Part shown: positions 15,449-24,906 of the stretch, piece by piece
Layout: each line of letters begins with the position of its first letter
Numbering within the stretch: position 1 is the first letter of the stretch
Source of the DNA: Planctomycetota bacterium
Lineage (GTDB): Bacteria; Planctomycetota; Planctomycetia; Planctomycetales; Planctomycetaceae
Length of the DNA: 36,931 nucleotides
Assembly: GCA_003671275.1 (NCBI GenBank)
Contig: QWPB01000072.1
Location: 1 to 36,931, forward strand
Reading direction: 5' to 3'
Position numbers and translations under genes: made by a program
Notes under the pieces: generated by a model
Seen by the model: the letters and a program-made list of their open reading frames with translations, nothing else
The model's database searches: none
What the model was told of the DNA's origin: nothing

Positions 15449-17860
15449 TCAATCCTTCCCCCGCTTGCGGGGCGGACCCGAATCCCGAGGCGCCCGTTCC
15501 ACGGGGGCTCGTTCGGCGGGAGCCCGTTCCGTGCGTTGAGGAACCTCCCGGGGAGCTCGCTCGACCGGAGCCCGTTCGGTTCGTTGAGGAGTTTCCCGAG
15601 GTGCCCTTTCCACTGGAGCCCGCTCGACGGGAGGCCGTTCCGTGCGGGGAGCTGGAGCCGGTTCGCGGCGGGGGGGGACGGGAACCGTCTTTTCCCGGGG
15701 GACCGGAGTCCGCTCGACGGGAGTTTCCCGAGGTGCCTTCCGTTCATCCACCCGCTGACGCGGATCTTCCACCAGGTCGGGACGTTGAGGATTCACAATC
15801 GCTCCGTTGTCAGGCCGGCGACTCTCTTCCCGGCCTCGAGGATTCGACTCGCTGGGGGGCCGTACGGGGCGAGGCTCAATCCCCCGTCCCGGTGCAGGGC
15901 CCGTTCCACCCGACGGTCGCCGAGCTTCCACGTCGGCATCGCGGGCGGCCTTGCGGGCTTCAATCTGCTGTCGCAACTGCTCTGCGCGTTCCTGAGCGGT
16001 GATGGACCGCTCGTCGAGTCCGGGACGCGGCGTACCGGGTTCGCCCGTTCGGCCAGGAGTCGTATCACGGGGCAACTTGCCATCGATCTGCCGACGCAGA
16101 TCGTCAGGTCGGCTGGAGCCATCCCCGCGTTTTGTATCCCCGCCCACGACCGACGGCTCGTCCCGCGTCTTCATCCGTTCGTCGATCAGACCGCTGTCGG
16201 GACGTCCTGTGCGTTCCCCCTCACGTCCCCGCGGACGATCCTGACCGGAACCTGGGCCGACCACTGCGGGGTCTCCGTCCGTATTGCGACCAATGACCCG
16301 GATGTCGCGTTCACCGCGATCCACTCGCTTCTGCAGATCGTCCGCCACACCGATCGACTCGCGAGTCTTTTCACGAACCGATTCCGGCAGATCACCCAGA
16401 ACCAGACGACCACGCTCCTTCATGTCACGACCAGTCCCGCCCTGGCCTCGCGGGCCGGTGCCCTCGCTGTTATCGCTTCGCGTTGGATTAATCAGTCCAT
16501 CGCGTTCTCCCTGACGACGGGCCAATTCGATGGTCCGGGTGGCCCGGGACACATCCCGCATGGCGTCCAGCTCACGGGCGTCGATCTGGCGGAACGACTG
16601 TCCAGAGCGAGGTTCTCGTACGACATCATCGAGCCGGTTGGTCAGTACCGCCAGTTCAGCGGTACGGTCGCCGCGATGCCGGGCCAGGAATGCATCCTGA
16701 TCGCGAATCATGTGCGGCGGACGCAGGTCGACATTGGTGGCATAACGCTGATGCCAGGTATTCACGCTGAAGAAGAAGTCCACACCCTGCCGACGAGAGT
16801 CGACGCGGTAAAAATCGAGGGTCGGATCATGATAGTGCCGACCGCTCCAGCCGTGGCGGTACCATGGCGAGAAGCCAAATTGTGCGTATTGATTTCCGTA
16901 GAAATCTCCGTAGTACAGGTGCCGCACCCGCGGACGCACAAACAAGTGAATCGCGAATCCTCCCAGACTCACGACATGCCGCGGGCGGTAGAACCACGGG
17001 CGGCCATACCCCGCGTACGAATGTCGGAACCGCACAGGGCAGAACAGCAACCCGCGACGGGCAAACCGGTAATCACGGTAACCGGGCACGTAGATGCATC
17101 CACGCGGTGTCCAGACATACTGTGCGGGCACCCACATGTAGTCGGTCTGGCAGAGATCCCAGTAACCCGGCGTCCAGCGGTAGTTGTAGTTCACATAGTT
17201 CCAGCAGCCAGGGATCCAGACGTGTTCTTCCGTGGGAGCCGGAATATTCGGACCAACATCCAGCGTCTGTGGCGGCTCCGGCACATAGGCCAGCTCCTTG
17301 GCCCGGGCATCGGACCAGAAGCCGGACACCCACTGATAGCCGCCCGTGACCGTGGCCCAGTATCCCGGAACCCAGCGGCGTCCGGGAGGCACATCCCGCC
17401 AGACCCCGCTGACCCACAGGTGATCCTTGGTTTCCACATCCCAGGCCCAGTAGCCGGGAATCCACTGCACATTCTCTCCCGTCGGGGCCTGTTCCGGAGG
17501 CAGTTCATCGACGACTTCCGGAGGTTGCAGCGTCACGATTTCGGAGGGGGTGGGGTTCCCTTCGTAGACATCGATAAACGCTTCATGCACCGGCCCTCGG
17601 GCATAGGCATCGGTCTCGTTCTCCGGGAACTCAACCGGAGCTGCCTGTCCGGTCGGCGGCAATTCAACGGGCCCCAAACCGGGAGCCGTGGGCAAGGTGT
17701 CGCTGAGCACTGGCTGCGGGTCCGGGATCGGGACCAGCTGGGTCAACCGAACAACGGTCGGTGGTTCGGGCGGATATTGAGCCTGCGCGACCGAAGCCCA
17801 GCCGGGGGTCGCCGCAATGAGAACAGCCCAAGACCGCAGGGATCGAAATGAGGCAACCAT
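15449..17860 (-). CDS. Secreted YXWGXW-repeat protein with a long low-complexity C-terminus
   Basis: An exported, probably envelope-associated protein of unknown function. I chose the ATG at 17860 because GCAGGAG lies nine bases upstream and it opens a clean signal peptide ending VAQAQ (about residue 28); the frame stays open to 18019. A proline-rich stretch leads into repeats of the YXWGXW type at about residues 130-270: WIPGYWAWD, LWVSGVWRD, WVPGYWATV, YQWVSGFWSD, VWIPGCWNY, YRWTPGYWD. A Tyr/Arg/His-rich segment follows (about 270-370). The remaining 400 residues are highly charged and disordered, ending in near-perfect repeats of ERAPVERAPRE and PQRTERAP (DNA 15470-15740). The product is 803 residues. 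The gene is flanked by its own terminator and by a divergent DUF1559 gene. The repeats may bind glycan or other wall material, but this is speculation. Confidence 0.85.
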   Translation of the reverse strand: MVASFRSLRSWAVLIAATPGWASVAQAQYPPEPPTVVRLTQLVPIPDPQPVLSDTLPTAPGLGPVELPPTGQAAPVEFPENETDAYARGPVHEAFIDVYEGNPTPSEIVTLQPPEVVDELPPEQAPTGENVQWIPGYWAWDVETKDHLWVSGVWRDVPPGRRWVPGYWATVTGGYQWVSGFWSDARAKELAYVPEPPQTLDVGPNIPAPTEEHVWIPGCWNYVNYNYRWTPGYWDLCQTDYMWVPAQYVWTPRGCIYVPGYRDYRFARRGLLFCPVRFRHSYAGYGRPWFYRPRHVVSLGGFAIHLFVRPRVRHLYYGDFYGNQYAQFGFSPWYRHGWSGRHYHDPTLDFYRVDSRRQGVDFFFSVNTWHQRYATNVDLRPPHMIRDQDAFLARHRGDRTAELAVLTNRLDDVVREPRSGQSFRQIDARELDAMRDVSRATRTIELARRQGERDGLINPTRSDNSEGTGPRGQGGTGRDMKERGRLVLGDLPESVREKTRESIGVADDLQKRVDRGERDIRVIGRNTDGDPAVVGPGSGQDRPRGREGERTGRPDSGLIDERMKTRDEPSVVGGDTKRGDGSSRPDDLRRQIDGKLPRDTTPGRTGEPGTPRPGLDERSITAQERAEQLRQQIEARKAARDADVEARRPSGGTGPAPGRGIEPRPVRPPSESNPRGREESRRPDNGAIVNPQRPDLVEDPRQRVDERKAPRETPVERTPVPREKTVPVPPRREPAPAPRTERPPVERAPVERAPRETPQRTERAPVERAPREVPQRTERAPAERAPVERAPRDSGPPRKRGKD

Positions 17861-18234
17861 GATAAGGCTCCTGCCTTGTTGAGGGGACAGTGACATTATT
17901 TCACTGCGGGCCATGCTGTCGACAGACATTTTTGAGGGTGCCCACCGTTGCCATGACCATCGGACATCGGTGCATGTCATGTGCCAATCGTCGTGAAATT
18001 GAACTCGTATCAAAGACACGTCAATTCCCTAGTCAATATTCACTTCACGACCGTACGGGTCTCTGCTCGCGAGATCAATTCAGCCACAAAGCGTCGTCAA
18101 TGCGACAACAATCTTTCCCGTCGTTTTTTATCCAATTCTTCAGGACAGTCATTCCCGATTCCTAACAGGGAGTCGGCATTCTTCGTTCGCATCACTGCTC
18201 GCTCGCTGTCTTCTACTCCTTCTCAGGAACGAAC
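17861..18234. other. Divergent intergenic region between the YXWGXW and DUF1559 genes
   Basis: This 374-bp region separates two outward-reading genes and must hold both promoters. It is AT-richer than its surroundings around 17990-18170. I see no convincing gene. The best -35-like box on the plus strand is TTGAAC near 18000, but its partner is weak, so I name no promoter. Confidence 0.6.
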
Positions 18235-19227
18235 ATGCTCAGGTCTCGCAAGTCCTCCGGATTCACGTTGATCGAACTTTTGGTCGTCATCGCGATCATT
18301 GCCGTGTTGATCGCCCTCCTGTTACCCGCCGTGCAGCAGGCTCGCGAAGCGGCTCGGCGCACTCAGTGCAAGAATAACCTGAAGCAAATCGGTCTGGCAC
18401 TGCACAATTACGAGAGTGCGATGCGCGTCTTTCCTCCCAGCCGGATCAACATCTCCAGCCCACGGTTCCAGATCAGCTGGGTCGTCATGTGCCTGCCGTA
18501 CATGGACCAGGCTCCAATGTACAATCTCTACAACGCGAACCTGAACTGGTATGACCCGGCCAACGATTCCGTCACGACCAACTTCCTGGAAACCATGGTC
18601 TGCCCGTCGACCGGTGGAGCACGGACTATACCATCGGCGGCCCTCTACACGAACATCTCTGGAGGAACCCGAACGGATACCCCGCTGTGGGCTCCCGCAG
18701 ATTACGGATCGGTGAATGCGGTTCGAAATGCGTTTAACGTCGTTTCCGGCGGGACTTCGTGGAGCGTCAAAGAGATGGATGGGGCCTTGGGCCGGGGGCC
18801 TCAAGGCGTTCGCATGGCACAGATCACCGACGGCACGTCGAACACCATCATGGTGGCCGAAGATGCCGGTCGCCCCAATCTCTGGGTCAATAAGCAGGTC
18901 ACGAACAATCCGAAGTCGGGTGCCGCCAGTGGTACCGCCTGGACCGAGGACGGTTGGGGTTGGGCCGATATCAATGCCGGCTTCAGCCTGGACGGTTCCG
19001 GCCCAACGGGGGTGAACAACGCGACCGCCAGCAATGGAACCACAACGATTCAGGGAGCCTGCTTGGTCAACTGTTCGAATGACTCCGAGCTGTACTCGTT
19101 CCACGTCGGTGGTGTGCAAGCGCTGCTCTGCGACGGGTCGGTCCGCTTCATCAGTGAAAACACATCGGGAACCACGCTGAGTGCGTTGGCCACTCGGGGG
19201 AACAGCGAAATCGTGGGGGATTTCTAA
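18235..19227 (+). CDS. DUF1559 prepilin-like protein (H-X9-DG family)
   Basis: A prepilin-like envelope protein of a family hugely amplified in Planctomycetes. The N-terminus has a short basic leader and the cleavage/methylation motif [20 protein letters not shown], cleaved by prepilin peptidase after the glycine. The DUF1559 head follows with [14 protein letters not shown] and [17 protein letters not shown]. The C-terminal signature H-X9-DG is present ([12 protein letters not shown]). The 330-residue length is normal. AGGA lies about seven bases before the ATG. A strong hairpin terminator follows 22 bases after the stop. Family assignment is firm; whether these proteins form fibres or act alone is not known. 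Confidence 0.95.
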   Translation: MLRSRKSSGFTLIELLVVIAIIAVLIALLLPAVQQAREAARRTQCKNNLKQIGLALHNYESAMRVFPPSRINISSPRFQISWVVMCLPYMDQAPMYNLYNANLNWYDPANDSVTTNFLETMVCPSTGGARTIPSAALYTNISGGTRTDTPLWAPADYGSVNAVRNAFNVVSGGTSWSVKEMDGALGRGPQGVRMAQITDGTSNTIMVAEDAGRPNLWVNKQVTNNPKSGAASGTAWTEDGWGWADINAGFSLDGSGPTGVNNATASNGTTTIQGACLVNCSNDSELYSFHVGGVQALLCDGSVRFISENTSGTTLSALATRGNSEIVGDF

Positions 19228-19249
19228 CGAGTTTTGTCACAACCCATCG

Positions 19250-19280
19250 AAATCAGGCCGAAGGAAATTCGGCCTGATTT
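19250..19280. terminator. Bidirectional terminator between DUF1559 and DUF1501 genes
   Basis: AAATCAGGCCGAA (19250-19262) pairs perfectly over 13 bp with TTCGGCCTGATTT (19268-19280) around a five-base loop. The A-T pairs at the base plus the following CATTTC give a T-rich end on the plus strand, and the AAATCAGG arm does the same on the minus strand. It lies between two convergent genes. Confidence 0.85.
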
Positions 19281-19303
19281 CATTTCAAGAAGTCCACCGA
19301 AAA

Positions 19304-20662
19304 TCAGGCATAAAGCGGGGCAATCACGCGACCGGCATTCAGGCGGTTTGGGCGCCCAATGCGATCATAAACCGTGCTGTCGGGATCGATCCCTAGGGCA
19401 CTGTAAACAGTGGCTCCCAAATCGGCTGGATACCAACCGCGCGTGGCCGGGTAGGCCGCCTGAGCGTCGCTGGCCCCGATCACCTGACCACCTCGGATAC
19501 CGGCACCGGCATAGATCGCTGAGAAGACTCCCGACCAGTGATCGCGTCCGGCCCCCGCATTGATCTTGGGGGTGCGACCGAACTCACCGACGGCAATCAC
19601 CAGGGTTTCACCGAGCAAGCCGCGCTCTTCCAGATCCGACAGCAAGGCCGACACCCCCTGATCGAACGGCGGCAGCAACCGGTCCTTCAGCTGGGCAAAG
19701 TTACTGCCGTGTGTATCCCAGTTGTTCATCGAGCCCATATTGGCCTGCACAATGGGCATCCCCGCTTCAACCAGCCGTCGTGCCAGCAGCAGTGACTGTC
19801 CAAAGGCATGCCGTCCGTAACGGTCCCGCATCGCGGGGGTTTCACGATCCATCTCGAACGCCTCGCGAAACTGCCCCGCAGCAGTCAGCAGCCCATACGC
19901 CTGGCCACTCGACCGACTCAGATTCTGCGAAGCCGCCTGCGTGTCCAGATCCCGCCGCTGCTGGTCCAATCCCTCCAGTAACGCACGGCGATCATCGACG
20001 CGACCAATGGTCAGTCCCGGTTGCAGTGTCAGTTCATCGAGCTTGAAGTCCGCGGCATTGGGATCTTTCTTGACATGCCAGGGGTCGTACTGGCTACCCA
20101 TAAAGCCGCCTGTCTGCCCTGAAAATCCATACCCGTTATGCAGGTAGGTGGGCAGCATCACCCCCGCCGGCAAGCCATCGTTGCGCGGACGCAATGCCTG
20201 AACCCCGGCCGCGTAACAGGGCCAGTCACTCCGGCTAGCCATGTGGGTGGCCCCCGGGGGCAGCTGATTGATCCCCGAGAGGACGAAGTGCGTTGCCTGC
20301 TCGTGGCCGGGCAGGTCGTGCGTCATCGACCGGATGATCGCATACTTGTCTGCGATCGACGCCAGCCGGGGGATATGTGGCCCCACTTGAATGCCCGCGA
20401 CATTGGTGTCAATCGGGGTGAACTCCCCGCGGACCTCCAGGGGAGCTTCCGGTTTCAGATCCCAAATATCCTGATGGGAGGGAGCCCCAGTTTGAAAAAT
20501 CAGAATCACACTTTTCGCCCGGCCAAATCCCGCTGCGCCCCCCTCCGCCCGCGCCCGGCCTGCCATCAAGTGCGACAGCCCCAGCCCCAGCAGGCCCGAA
20601 AACCCAACCTGTACTGCTTCTCGTCGTTCAAGCAATGAGCTGAAAAGGGAATGACGATTCAT
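19304..20662 (-). CDS. DUF1501 protein, sulfatase-like fold, exported
   Basis: A member of the DUF1501 family, common in Planctomycetes and usually paired with DUF1549/DUF1553 genes; its substrate is unknown. The product is 452 residues from the ATG at 20662. The N-terminus has a twin-arginine-like signal, ERREAVQVGFSGLLG, followed by a hydrophobic stretch ending GRARA. Family motifs include SVILIFQTGAPSHQDIWDLKP, RSMTHDLPGHEQATHF, NMGSMNNWDTHG, and VIAVGEFGRTPKIN followed by GRDHWSG. These Asp and His positions recall the metal site of the alkaline phosphatase/sulfatase superfamily. An upstream in-frame start at 20749 would add 29 residues before the signal and is unlikely. The htrA-like gene is upstream on the same strand, separated by 165 bp. 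Confidence 0.92.
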   Translation of the reverse strand: MNRHSLFSSLLERREAVQVGFSGLLGLGLSHLMAGRARAEGGAAGFGRAKSVILIFQTGAPSHQDIWDLKPEAPLEVRGEFTPIDTNVAGIQVGPHIPRLASIADKYAIIRSMTHDLPGHEQATHFVLSGINQLPPGATHMASRSDWPCYAAGVQALRPRNDGLPAGVMLPTYLHNGYGFSGQTGGFMGSQYDPWHVKKDPNAADFKLDELTLQPGLTIGRVDDRRALLEGLDQQRRDLDTQAASQNLSRSSGQAYGLLTAAGQFREAFEMDRETPAMRDRYGRHAFGQSLLLARRLVEAGMPIVQANMGSMNNWDTHGSNFAQLKDRLLPPFDQGVSALLSDLEERGLLGETLVIAVGEFGRTPKINAGAGRDHWSGVFSAIYAGAGIRGGQVIGASDAQAAYPATRGWYPADLGATVYSALGIDPDSTVYDRIGRPNRLNAGRVIAPLYA

Positions 20663-20827
20663 CAGAGGCACCTGATGGGAGGGGATTTGAGGTAGGGGCG
20701 GGCGAGCAGTACCGCAGCGTAGATCAATTATCGTTGATGAATCAACCACAGGCCCGGCATTTTTGGGATCGATCCCATTAAGAAATGGAAATTGCCGCCC
20801 CTCGTAGCGATTTGCGAAGGAATTCCC

Positions 20828-22369
20828 CTACTCCGCCGTGATCTCCACCATTCGACCGTCATCGAGTTGTAGCAGGACAACGCCATCCCGTGATTCGACG
20901 GCATCATGAAATTCATGGGGGGTTTGCACCGGTTCACGTCCCACTTGTCGAATAAAGTCCCCCACGTTCAGGCCCGCTCGCGCTGCGGGGCTGTTCTCTT
21001 CAATGGCCGTCACCACGACGGCTCGGGGATACCGACTGGTTAGATGGGCTGGCATGAACCGACGGCGCGAAGTGCAATAATCGACGCGCAGCCCCCTCCA
21101 CGCGGGATGACGCAGCTGGGGGGCAATGATTGAGCTGTCGTCATACACCGGCCACTTGCCCAGCCGGACGGCGACCTCTGATCGGTTCCGTGTGCGGGGC
21201 CGCCAGACGCTCAACTGAGCTTCCGTTTCTGGTCCCAGCAGCCCGACGCGCAGCATGAGATCGCTGTTCCCCAGCACCGGCTGACCGCTGACCGCCAGGA
21301 TGCAATCTCCCCGCTGCAATCCCGCCTGATCCGCGGGTGAATCCTCGGCCACACTCACCAGTACCGCAGCCGACGGCGGGAGCGGCTGCCCGTCGGCATC
21401 AAGCACACCCGCCAGCTGAATGTCGTCGGGACGAACTCCCAGAAAGCCATACTCCACCTCATGACCATCGAGCAATGCCTTCACGATCCGGCGTACATCG
21501 GCATCCAGCGGAATCGCAAACCCCGCAGATGATTCATAGCCCCGCAGTGCAGCCAGCGAAGTCCCCAGACCGACCAGTTTTCCCTGCAAATCGACGATCG
21601 CTGTCCCGCTGGTCCCCAACTGTAGCCGCAAATCAACATGGAGTAACGCGCCATACTCAAAGATGGTGCCCGACTCTTCGCCGGTCTCGTTTTCCGTTTC
21701 GCCTTCGACGGGACGGCGGGAGAGATTGCTGATCATTCCCAAGCTGACACTGGCGGAACCATCGCGGGCAATCGCATACGGATTACCAAGGCCGACGATC
21801 AGCTGGCCTTTCTTGAGACTCTCTCCGGCCCCGAGTGGCATCACGGGAACCTGTTCGACGGTCAGCCCGGAGCCTTCGAGTTCGAGTTTCAGAACTGCCA
21901 GATCGCTGCGTTCGTCCTGGTTATAGAGAGTTGCTGCGACGACATTCCGGGACGCCAGACGGACAAAGAACAGGGCTTCGGGATGGCCGTTTTTTTTTCG
22001 CAAGGCCGATCCCATGACAACATGGCGCGGCGTCAGGACAAACCGGGCATTGTCCCCTTCGCGTGCAAGGATGACTCCTGTTGCAAACTCGCGTGGAATG
22101 AACCCGGGGTCGGCAGGTGTCACCACACTTCGAAACCGAAACGGATTCCGCTGTTCCGGATCGCGTTGGATATCCTCCGGCAGCACGCGTGCGATGGCGA
22201 CGACCGCTCCCTCGGTTTGAGAGATTGCCTGAATCAGGTTTTGCTGAAACTCCCCGGCGATCGGTAACGCGGCGTCCTGCCCGATGACCTCCGGTCCTTG
22301 GGCCGGTCCCCCCAGCATGCCCACAAAGAGCCACAACACGCAGCGGCGGATCAAGCAGGGACGCGACAT
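20828..22369 (-). CDS. HtrA/DegP-like serine protease with two PDZ domains
   Basis: An exported trypsin-fold protease of the HtrA type that would act on damaged or misfolded envelope proteins. A signal peptide occupies about residues 1-31. The triad candidates are H116 (FVLTPRHVV), D156 (ERSDLAVLKLE) and S254 (LQLGTSGTAIVDLQGKLVGL). The motif around the serine is GTSGTA rather than the usual GNSGGP, so activity may be altered. Two PDZ domains follow at about residues 310-400 (SPADQAGLQRGDCILAVSG) and 440-510 (SPAARAGLNVGDFIRQVG). A run of nine A bases in the coding strand (21990-21998) encodes part of the loop after the catalytic histidine. GAGAGG precedes the ATG. Confidence 0.87.
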   Translation of the reverse strand: MSRPCLIRRCVLWLFVGMLGGPAQGPEVIGQDAALPIAGEFQQNLIQAISQTEGAVVAIARVLPEDIQRDPEQRNPFRFRSVVTPADPGFIPREFATGVILAREGDNARFVLTPRHVVMGSALRKKNGHPEALFFVRLASRNVVAATLYNQDERSDLAVLKLELEGSGLTVEQVPVMPLGAGESLKKGQLIVGLGNPYAIARDGSASVSLGMISNLSRRPVEGETENETGEESGTIFEYGALLHVDLRLQLGTSGTAIVDLQGKLVGLGTSLAALRGYESSAGFAIPLDADVRRIVKALLDGHEVEYGFLGVRPDDIQLAGVLDADGQPLPPSAAVLVSVAEDSPADQAGLQRGDCILAVSGQPVLGNSDLMLRVGLLGPETEAQLSVWRPRTRNRSEVAVRLGKWPVYDDSSIIAPQLRHPAWRGLRVDYCTSRRRFMPAHLTSRYPRAVVVTAIEENSPAARAGLNVGDFIRQVGREPVQTPHEFHDAVESRDGVVLLQLDDGRMVEITAE

Positions 22370-22579
22370 TCCAGCCTCTCAGATCGAAAGCATGAATCAG
22401 CCGAGACCATTACGTCCCGTCACCGTCCGAGGTCAGGATACCAACTCTGCCCGCAAAGACTCCAATGGACGCGACTCCCCGATCCCCTTTTACGGAACCG
22501 ACAACACGTCGGTCACGCTTCATTGCCCTCTTGGGTTCACTTAGACTGACGGGCAATCATTCCCCGTGAGTCCTGACGC

Positions 22580-23248
22580 ATGCTTCTGTTGCCCCCGGAA
22601 TTGCAGTTTCGCTGGATATTACCCGTTCCGCGAATCGACCAGCTGCCCGCTGATCAGAAGCGTCTGCGGACGTTGCCCGCCCAGTGCGTCCTGCCGATCC
22701 CGCGTGAGCTGGAGATCTCCTCCCCAGTGGTGTGGAAGGCTGCTTGGAACTCTGCCGGGTTGGCGATCACTGCCGAGGTGACCGGCGTGTCGCGGTGGGA
22801 CTGTGACCCGGATCGGCCCCTGACCTCCGACGGCATTCAAGTTTGGATCGACACCCGAGACACCCAATCTGTCCACCGTGCGACCCGGTATTGCCATCAG
22901 CTGGCGGCCCTTCCCAGCGGGGGCGGCGAGTCGGGACGCGACCCCGTCGTGGTTCCTCTGCCAATCCCCCGCGCCCAGGAGGACGCGAAACTGGCTGACT
23001 CCGATCGGTTTCTGATTCTCAGCCAGCAGACGAAAACCGGGTATAGCCTGGCTCTTTGGATTCCCACCAGCGTTCTCACGGGATTCGATCCTGTCGCTCA
23101 GCCACGCATTGGGTTCTTTGCCCAGTTGCGTGACCGCGATCTGGGGACGCATCCCCTCGCGCTAACGAGTGACTTTCCGTATGAAAGTGATCCGAGTCTG
23201 TGGGTCACGCTGGAATTGGTGGATTCCACGACAACCGCCCCGGCGTAA
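22580..23248 (+). CDS. Carbohydrate-binding family 9-like (DOMON-fold) protein
   Basis: A 222-residue protein resembling the CBM9-like domains often found in Planctomycetes. Recognisable elements are the first strand with WKAAWNSAGLAITAEVTG, the DGIQVWIDTRD segment, and the late TGYSLALWIPTSVLTGFDP and RIGFFAQLRDRDLG. The DG-x-x-x-W-x-D pattern is typical of the ligand- and metal-binding edge of the fold. No signal peptide is evident, so it may act in the cytoplasm or be exported in another way. It is divergent from the protease gene (210 bp apart) and ends 21 bp from the convergent MFS gene. The sugar or other ligand is unknown. Confidence 0.72.
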   Translation: MLLLPPELQFRWILPVPRIDQLPADQKRLRTLPAQCVLPIPRELEISSPVVWKAAWNSAGLAITAEVTGVSRWDCDPDRPLTSDGIQVWIDTRDTQSVHRATRYCHQLAALPSGGGESGRDPVVVPLPIPRAQEDAKLADSDRFLILSQQTKTGYSLALWIPTSVLTGFDPVAQPRIGFFAQLRDRDLGTHPLALTSDFPYESDPSLWVTLELVDSTTTAPA

Positions 23249-23269
23249 TTCGCAGACTCCGTCGGGAAA

Positions 23270-24838
23270 TCAATCCGGCAGTGGCTGGCCCTTGGTTTCC
23301 GGAGCAAACCAGATGGCGACCAGACCGAACAGGTAAATCATCGTCAGCATGGAGCAGGCGACCGGGTATTTGCCATCGAAATAGATGTTGATCAGATCGC
23401 CAATGTAGAGCGAGCCTGCTCCAGACATGATGCGGCCGAAGTTGAAGGCGAACCCTTGTCCGACGGCGCGAACCTTGGTCGGGAATAGCTCCGGCAAGTA
23501 CAGGGGCAGCCAGCCGTAGAACGAGGCACTGACCCCTCCAGCGACCAGGGCCGACACCAGGTACATGGTGTTGAACGTCGAATTGCCCAGGAAAAACCAG
23601 AGCATCGACGCGATCGATCCGATGCACAGCAACGAATACGCGGTCCGGCGGTTGAGTTTGTCACCCACCACGGCCGCGAGGATCGTTCCGATTACGGCCC
23701 CGATCCCGGTGGCGATTTGTGTCTGACTACGAGCAAAGGCGAGCTCACGTGAGTAGACCTTGGCCAGGTTCTCCGGAGCGACCTCGGGGTGTTCCAAGGC
23801 CAGATCGGCCTCACGTACGTGCCCGGCCCATGAGGGAGCCCGCTGGATCGCCCCCCAAGTCGCCAGCAACACGATCCCGCTCAGGATTGCCCCCACATAC
23901 ATCCGGCGAACGATCTCCTTCGGCGGAACGGAAATCGCCTGACCGTCGGTCGACCGGCTGAGGAACTTTTTGACCGGGTGCGAGTAGCCAACGACAGCCG
24001 CGAACAACCCCAGCGCCAGAGCCGCCAACTGAACGCCCAGCGGCATGTCCATGGCGTTGGCCAACACCATGAGCAGCGGCCCCAGACAGCCAATCGCCAC
24101 TCCCCAGAGATCCTTTGCTGCCCAGTGATTGGCCGTGACTTGGGCCTGGCTGTCCTGCCATTTCTTGGACTCGGGGACAAAGATTCGAATAAAGAATGTC
24201 AGCAGTGCCGGTAAAGCGCCGGCCAGCATCAGGAGACGCCACCCCGAATGCCGGGTCAGCAGTTCAATGAGTTCCGGTCCCATCCCGACCGTGGCCATCA
24301 TCCCGGCCAGCGAACTCACCACCACAGTCAGCCCCATACTGACCAGAGCCACCAGGATAAAGCCTACGTTCGAGGCCGCTCCGATCAAACCGGCCAGCCA
24401 GGCTCGCGACCGGCCCGGCCACAGTTCCATCACTAGCGACACCCCCAGTGACCACTCTCCGCCCATCCCCAGCGAGGCGATAAATCGAAAGAACAGCACC
24501 ATCCCCGCCGAGGTTCCCACGCCGCACAGGCCACTAAAGATGGCGAATGTCAACACACTCAGCGACATCGCCCGCACCCGGCCCAGCCGGTCACCCAGCC
24601 AGCCAAACAGCACTCCGCCGGTCGCCGCCCCAATCAGGAAGGCCGCATGCATGATCCCTTCCCATTTGGCGATGACATTGTCCGCAACGGGCGCTCCATT
24701 TCCCAGCAAGTCGGTCAGCGCGGGCTTCATCACCAGTGGGAACAGCCCCATCTCGAAACCGTCAAACAACCATCCCAAGATCGCGGCGGCCAAGGCCATC
24801 CACTGGCCCCGCTTGCTGGGCTCGTTTGCTGTTGTCAT
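23270..24838 (-). CDS. MFS transporter
   Basis: A major facilitator superfamily permease of the cytoplasmic membrane, probably for a sugar or organic acid with proton symport. Twelve membrane segments are expected in 522 residues. The signature loop between helices 2 and 3 is GWLGDRLGRVRAMSLSV, and FRFIASLGMGGEWSLGVSLV resembles helix 4-5 of the sialate/metabolite-proton symporter subfamily. A second loop motif is GDKLNRRTAYS. A long loop of about 80 residues (roughly 320-400) separates later helices, longer than usual. I chose the ATG at 24838 (MTTANEPSKRG) because the upstream extension to 24931 overlaps the end of mgtE; AGGA lies about ten bases before it. mgtE is upstream on the same strand. 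Confidence 0.87.
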   Translation of the reverse strand: MTTANEPSKRGQWMALAAAILGWLFDGFEMGLFPLVMKPALTDLLGNGAPVADNVIAKWEGIMHAAFLIGAATGGVLFGWLGDRLGRVRAMSLSVLTFAIFSGLCGVGTSAGMVLFFRFIASLGMGGEWSLGVSLVMELWPGRSRAWLAGLIGAASNVGFILVALVSMGLTVVVSSLAGMMATVGMGPELIELLTRHSGWRLLMLAGALPALLTFFIRIFVPESKKWQDSQAQVTANHWAAKDLWGVAIGCLGPLLMVLANAMDMPLGVQLAALALGLFAAVVGYSHPVKKFLSRSTDGQAISVPPKEIVRRMYVGAILSGIVLLATWGAIQRAPSWAGHVREADLALEHPEVAPENLAKVYSRELAFARSQTQIATGIGAVIGTILAAVVGDKLNRRTAYSLLCIGSIASMLWFFLGNSTFNTMYLVSALVAGGVSASFYGWLPLYLPELFPTKVRAVGQGFAFNFGRIMSGAGSLYIGDLINIYFDGKYPVACSMLTMIYLFGLVAIWFAPETKGQPLPD

Positions 24839-24906
24839 TACGGGAGATCCTGGAACGGGAGCCGGATGGAAAACGCGGTCCCACTGTAACGGAATCCCCG
24901 ACCGGG

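Noticed and set aside
15536-17851. Plus-strand open frame of 771 residues
   Set aside because: Its length is striking, but it mirrors the repetitive YXWGXW gene, which has a signal peptide, ribosome binding site and family repeats on the minus strand.
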